Of a DNA stretch of 64,000 bases, positions 50,890-59,654 are shown piece by piece. Position 1 is the first letter of the stretch, and each line of letters begins with the position of its first letter. The translations under genes and the position numbers were made by a program. The stretch spans positions 2,108,001 through 2,172,000 of the forward strand of contig NZ_CP099391.1 of assembly GCF_023913515.1 (NCBI RefSeq), read 5' to 3'. This DNA is from Natronococcus sp. CG52. Its GTDB lineage: Archaea > Halobacteriota > Halobacteria > Halobacteriales > Natrialbaceae. The notes beneath the pieces are model-generated. The model was not told the origin of the DNA and did no database searches. It worked only from the letters and a program-made list of their open reading frames with translations.

Positions 50890-52953
50890 GTGAGCGACTG
50901 GGTCTCGACGACGTGCATGCGCTGTGCCGTCGGCTGCGGACACATGCACCGGGGCGCCGACGTCAGCTACGGAATCGACACCGTCCGCGGCGACGCCGCC
51001 CACCCCGTCAACCAGGGGTTGGCGTGTGCGCGCGGCATCAGTGAGAGCAAGGACCCCGAGGGCGACTGGCTCACCCAGCCGCTCGTCCGCCGCGGCGGAG
51101 AGCTTCGCCGGACGACCTGGGACATCGCCCTCGCACACGCACTCGAGGGGCTCCAGCGGGCCCACAAGCGGGCTCCGGACGCCGTCGCCGTTCTCGGCAG
51201 CGGCCAGCAGACCAACGAGGCCGCCTACGCGCTCGGAAAGGTCGCCCGCGGCGGCTTCGGTACCCGACACTACGACGCCAACACGACGCTGTGTATGGCC
51301 AGCGCGGTGACGGCGTACTACCAGGCCTTCGGCAGCGACGCCCCGCCCTGTACCTACGCCGACATCGACGAGGCCGAGCGACACGTCATCTGGGGGGCCA
51401 ATCCCGCGGTCGCCCACCCAGTCCTGTTTCGCTGGCTCAAGCGGCGAGCGGCGGAAGAGGACGTCGAGATCGTCGTCGTCGACCCGGTACGCTCCGAGAC
51501 CGCGGAGAATGCCGAACGACACGTCGCACCCGATCCGGGTATGGATCTCGCCTTGGCCCGTGCGGTCCTCGCCCGACTCGTCGACGCCGACCGCCTCGAC
51601 GAGGCGTTCCTCGAGGAGGCGACCGACGGGTTCGACGAGCTTCGCGACGTGCTCCCCGACGCCGACTCCGCCGCCGACGCGGCTGGCGTCGAGATGGCCG
51701 ACGTCGACCTCCTCGCGGACGCGCTCGACCGGCGGGCGCTCGTCTACTGGGGGATGGGCGTCAACCAGCACGTCCAGGGGACCGAGACGGCGCGGGCGCT
51801 GATCGACCTGACGCTGGCGACCGGCAACCTCCGCCCCGGCGGCGGCCCGTTCTCGCTCACCGGCCAGGCGAACTCCATGGGAACCCGCGTCTGCTCCTCG
51901 AAGGGAACCTGGCCCGGCCAGCGCCCGTTCACCGATCCCGACCACCGGCGAACCGTCGCCGACCACTGGGACGTGCCGGTCGACCGCCTGCCAGGCGATA
52001 CGGGGCCGGGGCCGGTCGGCATCCTCGAGGCGGACGACGTCGAGGCGGTCTGGACCGTCGCGACCAACCCCGTCGCCGGGATGCCCGACGCCGACACCGC
52101 TCGCGAGGCACTCGAGGACGCCTTCGTCGTCGCCCAGGACGCCTTTCACACGGAGACGACGGCGGTCGCCGACGTGGTCCTTCCCGCGGCGACCTGGGGC
52201 GAGTCCGAGGGAACGACGACGAATATGGAACGCACCATCTCACGCGTGCGTGCGGCCACCGATATCCCGGGCGGCGTGCGCCCGGACCTCGAGATCATCG
52301 CCACGATCGGTTCACGGCTCTTTCCGGAGCTCTTCGAGACCGGATCGCCGGAGCCGGCGGCGGTCTTCGACGAGTTCACCGCGCTGACGGCGGGGACCGC
52401 CGCCGACTGTTCGGGCATCACGTACGAACGACTCGAGGAGGCTCACGCGGTTCGCTGGCCGGCTCCCGACGAAACGAGCGCCGGCGGCTACCGGTACTAC
52501 GAGGACGAGTCGTGGGCGTTCCCGACCGAGACCGGCAACGCTCAGTTCTCGACCGGGCGACAGGCGTCGCTTCCCGAACCGGTCGACGACGAGTTCGACC
52601 TCGTCCTGACGACGGCCCGCGAGGCCGACGGCTACAACACCGGCGTCCGTTCGCGCGGCGGCTCAAGCGGCGAACTGGTCGCGCGCATCCATCCGGATAC
52701 CGTCGACGCCTCTGTCGACACTAGGGAGGACAATCGCGTCACCATCACCTCGCGGCGCGGCAGCGTTACGGCTTACGTCGACCGGGACGAGGGAATTCCG
52801 CGGGGAATGGTCTGGCTTCCAATTCACCGTCCGGCAACGAATCGACTGACCCTCTCCGACCGTGACCCGCAGTCGAAGGAGCCGCACTTCAAACAGTGTG
52901 CCGTCCGGCTGGCGACTCCGGAGGCAGCCCTCCCGCCTGCAACGGCCGATTGA
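50890..52953 (+). CDS. nasA: Assimilatory nitrate reductase, molybdopterin type
   Basis: A 687-residue Mo-bis-MGD oxidoreductase reducing nitrate to nitrite. The N-terminal 4Fe-4S site uses TTCMRCAVGCGHMH plus the later Cys in NQGLACARG (C9, C12, C16, C46). Molybdopterin domains follow (HYDANTTLCMASAVTAYYQA; HVIWGANPAVAHPVLF; SLTGQANSMGTRVCSSKGTW), and the C-terminal dinucleotide-binding domain includes NTGVRSRGGSSGELVARIHP. The GTG start puts the Cys motif at the normal distance. The length and lack of a Tat signal indicate a cytoplasmic assimilatory enzyme, coupled with the nitrite reductase upstream. Confidence 0.92.
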   Translation: MSDWVSTTCMRCAVGCGHMHRGADVSYGIDTVRGDAAHPVNQGLACARGISESKDPEGDWLTQPLVRRGGELRRTTWDIALAHALEGLQRAHKRAPDAVAVLGSGQQTNEAAYALGKVARGGFGTRHYDANTTLCMASAVTAYYQAFGSDAPPCTYADIDEAERHVIWGANPAVAHPVLFRWLKRRAAEEDVEIVVVDPVRSETAENAERHVAPDPGMDLALARAVLARLVDADRLDEAFLEEATDGFDELRDVLPDADSAADAAGVEMADVDLLADALDRRALVYWGMGVNQHVQGTETARALIDLTLATGNLRPGGGPFSLTGQANSMGTRVCSSKGTWPGQRPFTDPDHRRTVADHWDVPVDRLPGDTGPGPVGILEADDVEAVWTVATNPVAGMPDADTAREALEDAFVVAQDAFHTETTAVADVVLPAATWGESEGTTTNMERTISRVRAATDIPGGVRPDLEIIATIGSRLFPELFETGSPEPAAVFDEFTALTAGTAADCSGITYERLEEAHAVRWPAPDETSAGGYRYYEDESWAFPTETGNAQFSTGRQASLPEPVDDEFDLVLTTAREADGYNTGVRSRGGSSGELVARIHPDTVDASVDTREDNRVTITSRRGSVTAYVDRDEGIPRGMVWLPIHRPATNRLTLSDRDPQSKEPHFKQCAVRLATPEAALPPATAD

Positions 52954-53314
52954 GAGAGCAGCGCGTCTCCGTTACGGGCGCTGGTATTCCGGTCAGTTTT
53001 CGTCGAATCGGCCGTCCAGTAAACCTGCGCATCGACGGCTATAACCGGGAGAGTCGGGGTCGCGGACGTCGTGGCTTTCGCCTCCTTTTCGCGTCGCTTC
53101 CGACCCTCCGACGACCGTCCCCCGATCCTACAGCTATCCCTCATCACTCCGTATTGGCCCTCTTCACGAGTGGCACGCGATCGGTCGTCTCTGCGTGACA
53201 GCAGTCAGGAAGGTCGAAACGTTTCGGCGACCTGTCGTCGGCGGCAGTCTGTCCGTTATCAGGGGCACCCGCGTGAAACACGATTATTATTAGCCTTTGG
53301 TTGCATCAACCCGT
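52954..53314. other. Intergenic region, 361 bp
   Basis: No supported gene. The end carries an AT-rich GATTATTATTAGCC (53282-53295) about 25 nt before the cupin ATG, which is a good TATA element for a near-leaderless transcript. The remainder shows only short non-acidic frames. Confidence 0.5.
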
Positions 53315-53686
53315 ATGGGGTATCACCTGATCAGTCCGGACGATATCGATCCGCTGTCTGATCGTCCGGTGGATGCACGATCCGTTAGTGATGCTGCGGG
53401 ACTGGAGAACGTAGGTTTGCGTCTCTACGAAGCCAGTCCGGGAGAACAACTCCCGCTCGCATACCACTACCACGAGCAGCAGGAGGAGGCGTTCTACGTC
53501 ACTGAAGGGGTGCTCCACGTTGAGACGCCCGACGAGGAGTACGTCGTCGAGGCTGGCAACGTATTCGTCGCCGAACCGTCGAGCCCCCACCGCGCCTACA
53601 ACCCGACGAGCGCCAGCGGACCGGTTCGCGTCCTCGCCGTCGGCGCGCCGGCCGTTAGTGACGCCGAACCGTACGAATCGTCGTAG
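53315..53686 (+). CDS. Cupin-domain protein
   Basis: A 123-residue single cupin barrel. Cupin motif 1 is in YHYHEQQEEAFYVTEGVLHV (two His and a Glu for metal binding, about residues 50-69), and motif 2 in AGNVFVAEPSSPHRAYNPT. Such small cupins may be isomerases, dioxygenases or ligand binders; no substrate can be derived. The start at MGYHLISPDD lies about 25 nt after a TATA-like box, favouring it over the GTG at 53297. Monocistronic, facing the VOC gene convergently. Confidence 0.85.
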   Translation: MGYHLISPDDIDPLSDRPVDARSVSDAAGLENVGLRLYEASPGEQLPLAYHYHEQQEEAFYVTEGVLHVETPDEEYVVEAGNVFVAEPSSPHRAYNPTSASGPVRVLAVGAPAVSDAEPYESS

Positions 53687-53884
53687 AAAACGGTCAGAAG
53701 GCGAAAACGGCCTCTTCCGACGTGGTCGGTTTCGGGTAAGCACCGGCGAGTGCTGCACACGCGCTGTACGTTCAGTAAGGCTCTGCAAACACCATCCGTA
53801 GCTGATAGTAACCCCCGGCGTTCAGTTCGAACCTGTACGGAACGGATACCGTCAGTTGCTCTCGGCAGGTTCACTCCCTACCGG

Positions 53885-54757
53885 TCACACCGGGATCGGT
53901 CGCTCGAGGTCGCTCTCACGGATCCGAAGTCGGATACCGTCCGGGTCGGTCGTCTCGAATCCGTCGCCGTCCGCTTCGTCGGCGGTATCGGACCCCCGCT
54001 GCTCGAGTCGCTCGCGAAGCGCGGCAAGCGCGCCCGCATCGGGAACGAGGAGTTCGAACCATTCGAGTCCGCGTCCTCTCGGCGGCACCGACCGGCTTCC
54101 CCACACGTTCAGCCCGAGATGGTGGTGGTAGCCGTCGGCGGCGACGAAGAGCGCCGAATCGTCGAACCGCTGTTTGATCCCCATTCCGAGAGCATCGACG
54201 TAGAACTCCCGCGCTGCCGGCAGCGAGGACACCTCGAGGTGGACGTGGCCGACGGTCGTCGCGTCGGGAGTCGACTCCCGTCCCTGACCGGCGCTCCGGA
54301 CGCCCTCGAGGTCGAGCGGCTCCGTTCCGATTCCGATCGTGCCGTCGTCGGCGACGGGCCACTCCTCGCGGGGCCGGTCGCAGTACACCTCGACCCCGTT
54401 CCCCTCGGGATCCGAGAGGTACAGCGCCTCGCTCACGACGTGGTCCGCCGAGCCGTCGAGTTGCCAGCGGTCCTCGATTCGCTCGAGGGCGTCGCCGAGC
54501 GCCGCCCGCGACGGGACGAGAAACGCCGTGTGGAACAGTCCCGTCTCGTCCGCTCCCCGGGGAGCGGCCTTCGGATCCTCGACGAGCACGACGAGCGGTT
54601 CTTCGCCCGCGGCGAGGACTGCACGGTCGTCGCGTCGCTCCCGGACGTCGAGTCCGATCACCGTCTCGTAGAACCGGCTGACCCGCTCGAGATTACGTAC
54701 CCGAAGCGCGACGCGTCCGATCCTCGCCGCGGCCGGCAGGGAACTCTCAGCAGTCAT
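53885..54757 (-). CDS. VOC superfamily dioxygenase (CatE-like), two-domain
   Basis: A 290-residue protein with two glyoxalase/vicinal-oxygen-chelate modules: ARIGRVALRVRNLERVSRFY with GLFHTAFLVPSRAALGDALE (about 1-130), and TVGHVHLEVSSLPAAREFYV with ADGYHHHLGLNVWGSRSVPP (about 160-290). The arrangement matches CatE-type proteins, ring-cleaving dioxygenases or glyoxalase-like enzymes. Likely metal ligands are His in HVHLEV, His in HHHLGLNVW and a Glu near the end of each module. The substrate is unknown. Start at MTAESSLPAA; the upstream extension is noncoding. Confidence 0.85.
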   Translation of the reverse strand: MTAESSLPAAARIGRVALRVRNLERVSRFYETVIGLDVRERRDDRAVLAAGEEPLVVLVEDPKAAPRGADETGLFHTAFLVPSRAALGDALERIEDRWQLDGSADHVVSEALYLSDPEGNGVEVYCDRPREEWPVADDGTIGIGTEPLDLEGVRSAGQGRESTPDATTVGHVHLEVSSLPAAREFYVDALGMGIKQRFDDSALFVAADGYHHHLGLNVWGSRSVPPRGRGLEWFELLVPDAGALAALRERLEQRGSDTADEADGDGFETTDPDGIRLRIRESDLERPIPV

Positions 54758-55137
54758 TACGTTGGTACTCGAGTGCCCGTCGGTTAGGACTTTCCGCACC
54801 GGTGAATCGCTATCTGATGCGGATACTGTTCGTCGAATCGTGCCGCTCGCTACGGAGAACCGTCGGTTGCGAGGTGACGCGTGAAGGAAGGAAGGTGCCT
54901 GCCGACTGCGGCCGTCGACAGACGCATCACTGAACCGGTTGCAATCGACCAGCAGGGCGACTATCGACCGACAACACGGTAGTCCCCTACGTCCTCGCTG
55001 GTCGTTTTCCACTTCGACTGCTCCGGAAAGTACCCGTCGAATTCGAAATCGGAACGACAGCTGAACAGTCGTGCAAACTCGAACGTCCGGTCCGTTGACC
55101 GACGTCCGATAAACTGGATCCGGGGATGTCGGAACCG
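54758..55137. other. Intergenic region, 380 bp
   Basis: I see no gene or clear regulatory element. The frames are short and not acidic. The gene remnant described next lies directly to the right. Confidence 0.45.
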
Positions 55138-55311
55138 TCATTCGGACACCAGATGGACGGCCGGTACGCTTTCGGCGTCTACCGCCACGTAGAGGTGGCC
55201 CGTATCGGGTGCGACCTCGACGTCGCGAATCCGCCATCCGCAGTCGTCCGGCAGCGGCTCGAGTTCGTCAGCGGGTCCCGTACTATGCGCGTTTTTCGCG
55301 GGAGCGAGACT
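55138..55311 (-). pseudogene. Remnant of an unknown acidic protein gene
   Basis: Read leftwards, about 57 codons look strongly coding (STGPADELEPLPDDCGWRIR, then DVEVAPDTGHLYVAVDAESV, ending VHLVSE and TGA at 55138-55140). The frame is closed upstream by TAA and there is no ATG, GTG or TTG in front of the coherent part, so the 5' end is missing. The composition (acidic, GC-rich third positions) is typical of this genome. I interpret it as the 3' piece of a gene whose start was lost. I do not recognise the family. Confidence 0.38.
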
Positions 55312-55465
55312 CTGTTACGAGCTGGTATGTCAATGCGGAAAATTCTTCCCCCGACGAGATAAATAAAAAACAATAGGTTAGTAATCCTCCGGTTCACACT
55401 GGGGAGCAGGGGCGAACGGGTCGAGAGTGGGCGAACCAGCAACACCGAACCACGCAGGTACCAGA

Positions 55466-55621
55466 ATGTGCGCACTCGAAATTTCCGTTACCGGATCCGA
55501 TAACGACGAACTGACCGCTGTCGAACGAGAACTCCTCGCGAAAGTCGTTCACGACTCGCTGGCTAGCCACTTCGACGTGTATCCCGACTCGGTCGCTGTC
55601 CACACGACGGTGGATAGCTGA
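55466..55621 (+). CDS. Small hypothetical protein, 51 residues
   Basis: A 51-residue frame, MCALEISVTGSDNDELTAVE followed by LLAKVVHDSLASHFDVYPDS and ending VAVHTTVDS. A beta strand, a long amphipathic helix and a second strand would make a minimal alpha/beta unit. The composition is haloarchaeal and there is a strong codon bias, favouring a real gene, but no family is recognised. AT-rich sequence upstream (TAAATAAAAAACAATAG, about 55360-55377) could be its promoter, although it is about 90 nt away. Stands alone ahead of the first repeat copy. Confidence 0.5.
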   Translation: MCALEISVTGSDNDELTAVERELLAKVVHDSLASHFDVYPDSVAVHTTVDS

Positions 55622-55746
55622 CTCGAGACGCCTCCGAACGGACCATCGGCGGCGGTGGAGAACGATCTCGGCGGGGCGTCTCGATCAGTCGTTCGGCGGG
55701 GTGAATCAGTTCGAAGATCAGTGAGGCGGTGGTGTTCGATAGAGTG

Positions 55747-55871
55747 CTATAGTACCAACTGAAACGATTTCCACACCGATCGCACTGTCCGCGGTTCGGA
55801 GCGAGCGAAGCGAGCGAGAACCGCGCACCCGTCGTGCGAGCGGGCGCGCAGTGACTTTCAGCGGCTACTAT
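55747..55871. repeat. Palindromic repeat family, copy A (125 bp)
   Basis: Begins CTATAGTACCAACTGAAACG and ends GACTTTCAGCGGCTACTATC, so the ends form imperfect terminal inverted repeats. The centre (55793-55822) is a 30-base hairpin-forming block, GGTTCGGAGCGAGCGAAGCG followed by AGCGAGAACC. The whole is related in reverse orientation to copy B at 59802. No reading frame is present. It resembles a MITE or palindromic small mobile element. Confidence 0.75.
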
Positions 55872-56138
55872 CGTTCTCGACCCGGCGAGTGGCGTCGATC
55901 ACCACCTCGAGTTCGGACATCGGTTCGGCGTTCGCTGCTAGTGGCGCTGTCCTGTGTCCGCCCGGGGAGCGGGCATCTCACCGGCTGACCTGTCGACTGT
56001 TCGCTCGCGAACAACAGTCACAACTGCTGACTACCGGATTCGAGCCGGCTCGGAGTAGCCGGATGGGTGGGCGTTACAATACTGCTCACACTGCTATCGG
56101 CGTCTGGATCGACTGCTAGCCACGCTCACAACACGATC
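55872..56138. other. Intergenic region between repeat A and the WbqC gene
   Basis: About 270 bp without a convincing gene; with repeat A and the space before it the gap is 517 bp. The short open frames are Ser/Arg rich. No clear TATA box was identified for the WbqC gene. Confidence 0.4.
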
Positions 56139-56909
56139 ATGCAACGCAATAACTCCTGCTCGCAGCCGTCTTCGAATCGGGCCAGCACCGAGTCAGCACC
56201 GCCAGCCTGTGGACGCCCGGACGACCGCACCGTCGCGATCCATCAGCCGAACTACCTGCCGTGGCTCGGCTACTTCCACAAACTGCACCGAAGTGACGTC
56301 TTCGTCGTTCTCGACGATGTCGAATACACGTCCAACTCCTGGATCAATCGCAACAAGATCAAGACGCCCGACGGGTGGACGTGGCTCACCGTCCCCGTTC
56401 GCAGTTCCGACGAGTCGATCGCAGCCGTCGAGATCGCAGACGACGAGTGGCGGGACACACATCGCAAGAGTCTCCAGCAGAACTACGGTAAGGCGGCGTA
56501 CTTCGACGAGACCATCGAGTTCTTCGAGCGGACGTACGCGCGGTCGTGGGACTCGCTGTGCGAACTGAACGTCCATCTGGTCCAGGAACTCGCCGACCGG
56601 ATCGGCCTCGAGTGTACGTTCGTTCGCGCGTCGACGCTCGACGTCGACGCCACGAACAGCGAACGCATCGTCCGACTCTGCGAGGAATCGGGTGCCGACC
56701 GATACCTTTCCGGAGACGGTGCCCGATCTTACAACGACCGTTCGAAGTTCGAGGCAGCCGACGTCAGTCTCGAATATCAGTCGTTCGACCACCCTCAATA
56801 CGAACAGCGGTTCGACGGCTTCGTTCCAAACCTCTCCATCGTCGACGCGCTGATGAACGTCGGTCCGGATGGGACGTTCGACCTGTTGCGGTCAGCACCC
56901 GACGGATAA
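56139..56909 (+). CDS. WbqC family protein
   Basis: A 256-residue protein of the WbqC-like family: VAIHQPNYLPWLGYFHKLHR is the diagnostic N-terminal block, followed by NSWINRNKIKTPDGWTWLTV, HRKSLQQNYGKAAYFDETIE and a C-terminal RYLSGDGARSYNDRSKFEAA. In bacteria WbqC genes occur in O-antigen and other polysaccharide clusters; a glycine or other amino-acid transfer to sugars has been suspected, but activity is not established. Here it is not inside a glycan cluster. The first about 35 residues are a variable Ser/Asn-rich leader, so a later start is possible. Confidence 0.82.
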   Translation: MQRNNSCSQPSSNRASTESAPPACGRPDDRTVAIHQPNYLPWLGYFHKLHRSDVFVVLDDVEYTSNSWINRNKIKTPDGWTWLTVPVRSSDESIAAVEIADDEWRDTHRKSLQQNYGKAAYFDETIEFFERTYARSWDSLCELNVHLVQELADRIGLECTFVRASTLDVDATNSERIVRLCEESGADRYLSGDGARSYNDRSKFEAADVSLEYQSFDHPQYEQRFDGFVPNLSIVDALMNVGPDGTFDLLRSAPDG

Positions 56910-57030
56910 GTCACACCGACCGAAGGGCGACGAGCGCGCGGCGTTCGTTCGCCACGACGTCTGCCCCGGTCAGCGCGACACTGATGGCACCCCTGATTGA
57001 TTGTTCCTGGTGTGGTATCCAGTACCAAGA

Positions 57031-57042
57031 AGGAGGGTGATC
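57031..57042 (+). promoter_or_regulatory. Strong Shine-Dalgarno sequence of the 34-residue gene
   Basis: AGGAGGGTGATC lies 3 nt ahead of the ATG at 57046, nearly the full complement of the archaeal 16S rRNA 3' end. It is the best ribosome-binding site in this part of the window and decides that the short frame is translated from a leadered mRNA. Confidence 0.65.
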
Positions 57043-57045
57043 AGT

Positions 57046-57150
57046 ATGACGCCGTTCGAGTACGTGCTTTTGGGTGTCGCGATCGCGATCCTCGCCGGCT
57101 ACCTGGGGGCGATCGTGGCCACCCGGCTCGAGCGACTGCGCGCGCGCTGA
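57046..57150 (+). CDS. 34-residue single-span membrane protein
   Basis: A short frame encoding MTPFEYVLLGVAIAILAGYL, then GAIVATRLERLRAR: one hydrophobic helix with a basic cytoplasmic end. A near-perfect Shine-Dalgarno sequence in front supports translation. It lies between WbqC and a convergent methyltransferase. Small single-span proteins of this size often act as subunits or regulators of larger membrane complexes; nothing here identifies a partner. Confidence 0.65.
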   Translation: MTPFEYVLLGVAIAILAGYLGAIVATRLERLRAR

Positions 57151-57248
57151 GGGCGTCCGAGCGCCGATAACAGTACCACGCCGAACAGGGACGGCGAGCA
57201 ACGAGCCTCGAGGACGTGAACCACTCCAATCGTCTTGGAACGGGGCCG

Positions 57249-57917
57249 TCACTCCGTGTCGTGGCTGGCGGGCCGCGCCTGGATCATGGTGATGATGCCG
57301 AGCAACCGGGTGGACGCACAGTGTGTCGGCAGCCCGGCGTCTGCGACGAGCGTCATCGGTTCCTGGTTCCAGCGACACCCCATCTTCTCGTAGTGGGCCT
57401 CGGCGCGCCGATCCTGAAACCGGGCGATCGACTCGACGTCGCTTCTGCCGTGTTCGAGGAGGAGGATCTGTCCGTCGGGACGACACACCCTGCTCATCTC
57501 CCGGAGCGCCGCGACGGGATCCGGAAACGTGCAGGTCGATAGCGACGAGAGCACCGTATCGAAGCTGTCGTCGGGAAACTCGAGCGCCTGGGCATCCATC
57601 TCGTACAGGGTGCCGTCCACGCCGAGTCCCTCGAGTCGCTGCCGTGCCTTCGCCAGCATCTCGGGACTGATGTCGATTCCGGTGAGATCGACCGTGTCCG
57701 GGAGATACCGAAAGTTCGGTCCCGTACCACAGGCGACGTCGAGAACGCGCCCGTTCGCCGCCGCAAACAGCTGCCGGCGATATCGGCCGGCGAGCAGGCG
57801 GTCGAATCGCTCCATCCGGTGGATCCAGTCGGCCTGCTCCGCGTACACCGATCGAATCTCGGCGATGGACATCTGGCGGTGATCAGTCGGTGCGTGAGTG
57901 GTGTCGGTCGAAGTCAT
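57249..57917 (-). CDS. Class I SAM-dependent methyltransferase
   Basis: A 222-residue methyltransferase of the UbiE/COQ5-like Methyltransf_11 type. SAM motif I is GRVLDVACGTGPNFRYLP (about 57-74), motif II LTGIDISPEMLAKARQRL, motif III EMDAQALEFPDDSFDTVLSS and the later block MSRVCRPDGQILLLEHGRSD. The end CRWNQEPMTLVADAGLP resembles lipid or quinone methyltransferases. Substrate unknown. The preceding gap contains a fragment of cysteine synthase on the other strand. Confidence 0.87.
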   Translation of the reverse strand: MTSTDTTHAPTDHRQMSIAEIRSVYAEQADWIHRMERFDRLLAGRYRRQLFAAANGRVLDVACGTGPNFRYLPDTVDLTGIDISPEMLAKARQRLEGLGVDGTLYEMDAQALEFPDDSFDTVLSSLSTCTFPDPVAALREMSRVCRPDGQILLLEHGRSDVESIARFQDRRAEAHYEKMGCRWNQEPMTLVADAGLPTHCASTRLLGIITMIQARPASHDTE

Positions 57918-58063
57918 ATGTGGATCTGGTTGTGCGGCGTTCGAGCGAGCGGAGGTCGGTCGCTGGTTGCGGTGAACGCGCTACTACGGCAGTGGGACTA
58001 CGACCCCGTGGCATAATATACCGTTCCAGAAACGCGAGACGAGAGTCGTCCCGATCACCAAGT

Positions 58064-58201
58064 CGACGCGAACTGTTGATCGGCCCGAACACCGCCGGGG
58101 CGCTCGAGGTCGCCGAGAGAGACGGCGACGAGCCGACGAATACGGTGCTGACGATCGTCTGTGATGGCGACAGCCGGTTCTTCGCGACCATCGCCGACTG
58201 A
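58064..58201 (+). pseudogene. C-terminal remnant of a cysteine synthase-like gene
   Basis: About 45 codons read ELLIGPNTAGALEVAERDGD, then EPTNTVLTIVCDGDSRFFAT and end IAD-stop. This matches the last part of PLP-dependent cysteine synthases (a ...SGAN...ALEVAER... block followed by TVVTILCD-type and RYLST-type strands). The upstream sequence in this frame is Arg/Ser-rich and unrelated, and there is no start, so only the 3' end of the gene survives. It shows that an about 1-kb gene once stood here or that the piece was transferred. Confidence 0.55.
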
Positions 58202-58361
58202 TCGGTAGTCCGGCGGAGCGGTTCTGCCGGTACGTTGCATCGATACGTCATACGGGAGTGAGTCGTCGACACCGCGTTTTTCCCGGCCGATCCGGTATCG
58301 TCGGTCCCGTACCGGAACGGGGGTCACGGCGATCGACACCGGACGCGACCCGCTGGGAAGG

Positions 58362-58565
58362 CTACTGATTTTCCCACGCACTGGGCGCAACGTCGAGCGC
58401 GTGGACGGCGGGCCGGTACAGGAAGACGACGACGAAGATGATCACGAGTTCGATCCAGAATCCCAGGTCACCGACGAGCGCCCGCACGACGGCGAGGACG
58501 AGGAATACCAGAACGAGCATCGCGGCGTAGTGCGGTGCGACCTCGAGGAGACGGTCGTTGTCCAT
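58362..58565 (-). CDS. Small two-span membrane protein, 67 residues
   Basis: A 67-residue protein with two hydrophobic helices: HYAAMLVLVFLVLAVVRALV (about residues 12-31) and FWIELVIIFVVVFLYRPAVH (about 36-55), the second ending in a basic patch. The ATG at 58563-58565 follows sequence that is no longer haloarchaeal-coding in character. Comparable tiny haloarchaeal membrane proteins are common and functionally uncharacterised. Monocistronic. Confidence 0.68.
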   Translation of the reverse strand: MDNDRLLEVAPHYAAMLVLVFLVLAVVRALVGDLGFWIELVIIFVVVFLYRPAVHALDVAPSAWENQ

Positions 58566-59215
58566 GGGCGTTCTTCGACGATGACCACTAAAAATCGTAG
58601 TGTAGAATCTCCTTCTCCGTCGCTCGCCCGGGGACGATCGCGGAGACCGGACCGACGGCGGATCGATGCCGAACGCGGCGATTGCGTGGCCGGGAACGCC
58701 CCGAAAGAACGGCAACAGGTGCGTCTCACGACCGGGTGTGAGACGAGTCGATCGCCTCGAGGGCGTGCTCATTGCCGCGGGTGATGGGTAGCAGGCGGTC
58801 ACGTCGGTCGACGGCAGTCGGAGAGACGGAGTGGCGGTGTGTGCACTCGTAAAGCCGCCGTGCGTGCGCTGGCGACGACCGTGCCGGAGATGCCAATTCC
58901 AGGGCAGACGCCGTCTCGGACTCAAACTCGCGATTTCAGTCGACCCGCACTACTACTCGATCGCCTCGGCTGTCGTTCGTGCGGTCGAGTAATCATCTGT
59001 TACCGGCTTCATCTCGAAGCAGGACGATCGCGTCTAATCTCGCTCCAGGGCTGGTGAGAAGCGAGAACCCTACTCTGTGCTCCGAGAGAGTGTATTACTT
59101 ATTTGAAGCACTTTTCGAAAATTCTCGCCGTTCGTTCACGTTCTAATGTAATTGTGCACAATATTCCTTTAACTCGACGGGAAGACTTAAGTTTCGATAG
59201 TTAGCTTTCACGGAC
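58566..59215. other. Intergenic region, 650 bp
   Basis: No supported gene on either strand. The right end is AT-rich (about 59085-59200, for example GTGTATTACTTATTTGAAGC and AAGACTTAAGTTTCG) and probably contains the promoter for the gene at 59216; the TTAAG box at 59187-59191 is about 25 nt before its ATG. Confidence 0.5.
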
Positions 59216-59530
59216 ATGGCACGCGATGCTGCGGAACTGGATGCGAACGCGACGGACAGCGGAAACGAACTCCCGAACCAGATAACGGTCGTCGGACACG
59301 GCACACCTGCGAGCTTCGAGCTCACCGTCGACGGGGTAATCGAACCCGCGGGAGCCGAACAGACGACGTTCGTTTCGAATCACGCCGTCGAAGGAGCGAT
59401 CGAAACCGGCGTCGTCCAGTTTCGTTTCTCCGGCGAGATGGCTAACGTTCACATCGTCGACGTGGACGGGTTCGGACGGGACGGCTCGCCGTCCTCGCCG
59501 ACGATCCACGTCGAATACGGGAATCAGTAG
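59216..59530 (+). CDS. Hypothetical beta-rich protein, 104 residues
   Basis: A 104-residue acidic protein: NQITVVGHGTPASFELTVDG followed by GVVQFRFSGEMANVHIVDVD, a run of beta strands without signal or membrane segment. The motif VVGHGTPASFELTVDG recurs, as far as I recall, in haloarchaeal hypothetical proteins, but I cannot name a family. Start supported by an AT-rich promoter about 25-30 nt upstream. Stands alone between two long noncoding stretches. Confidence 0.6.
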   Translation: MARDAAELDANATDSGNELPNQITVVGHGTPASFELTVDGVIEPAGAEQTTFVSNHAVEGAIETGVVQFRFSGEMANVHIVDVDGFGRDGSPSSPTIHVEYGNQ

Positions 59531-59654
59531 TTCGCGAGATAGGTGATTCAGGGTGTTCACGGGACCGTCGGACCAGCCGTCGATGAACCGATGCGAACCC
59601 AGAGTGTAGGAGGCGCCCGGCCTCTGCAGAACGCGGTGTAAAAAGTACCCGAGT

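Noticed and set aside
48645-50945. 766-codon open frame on the minus strand
   Set aside because: Antisense of the nitrite reductase, whose Cys cluster motifs are clear on the other strand.
55179-55475. 98-codon minus-strand frame overlapping the remnant at 55.1-55.3 kb
   Set aside because: The neighbouring frame carries the coherent acidic sequence; this one is basic and patternless.
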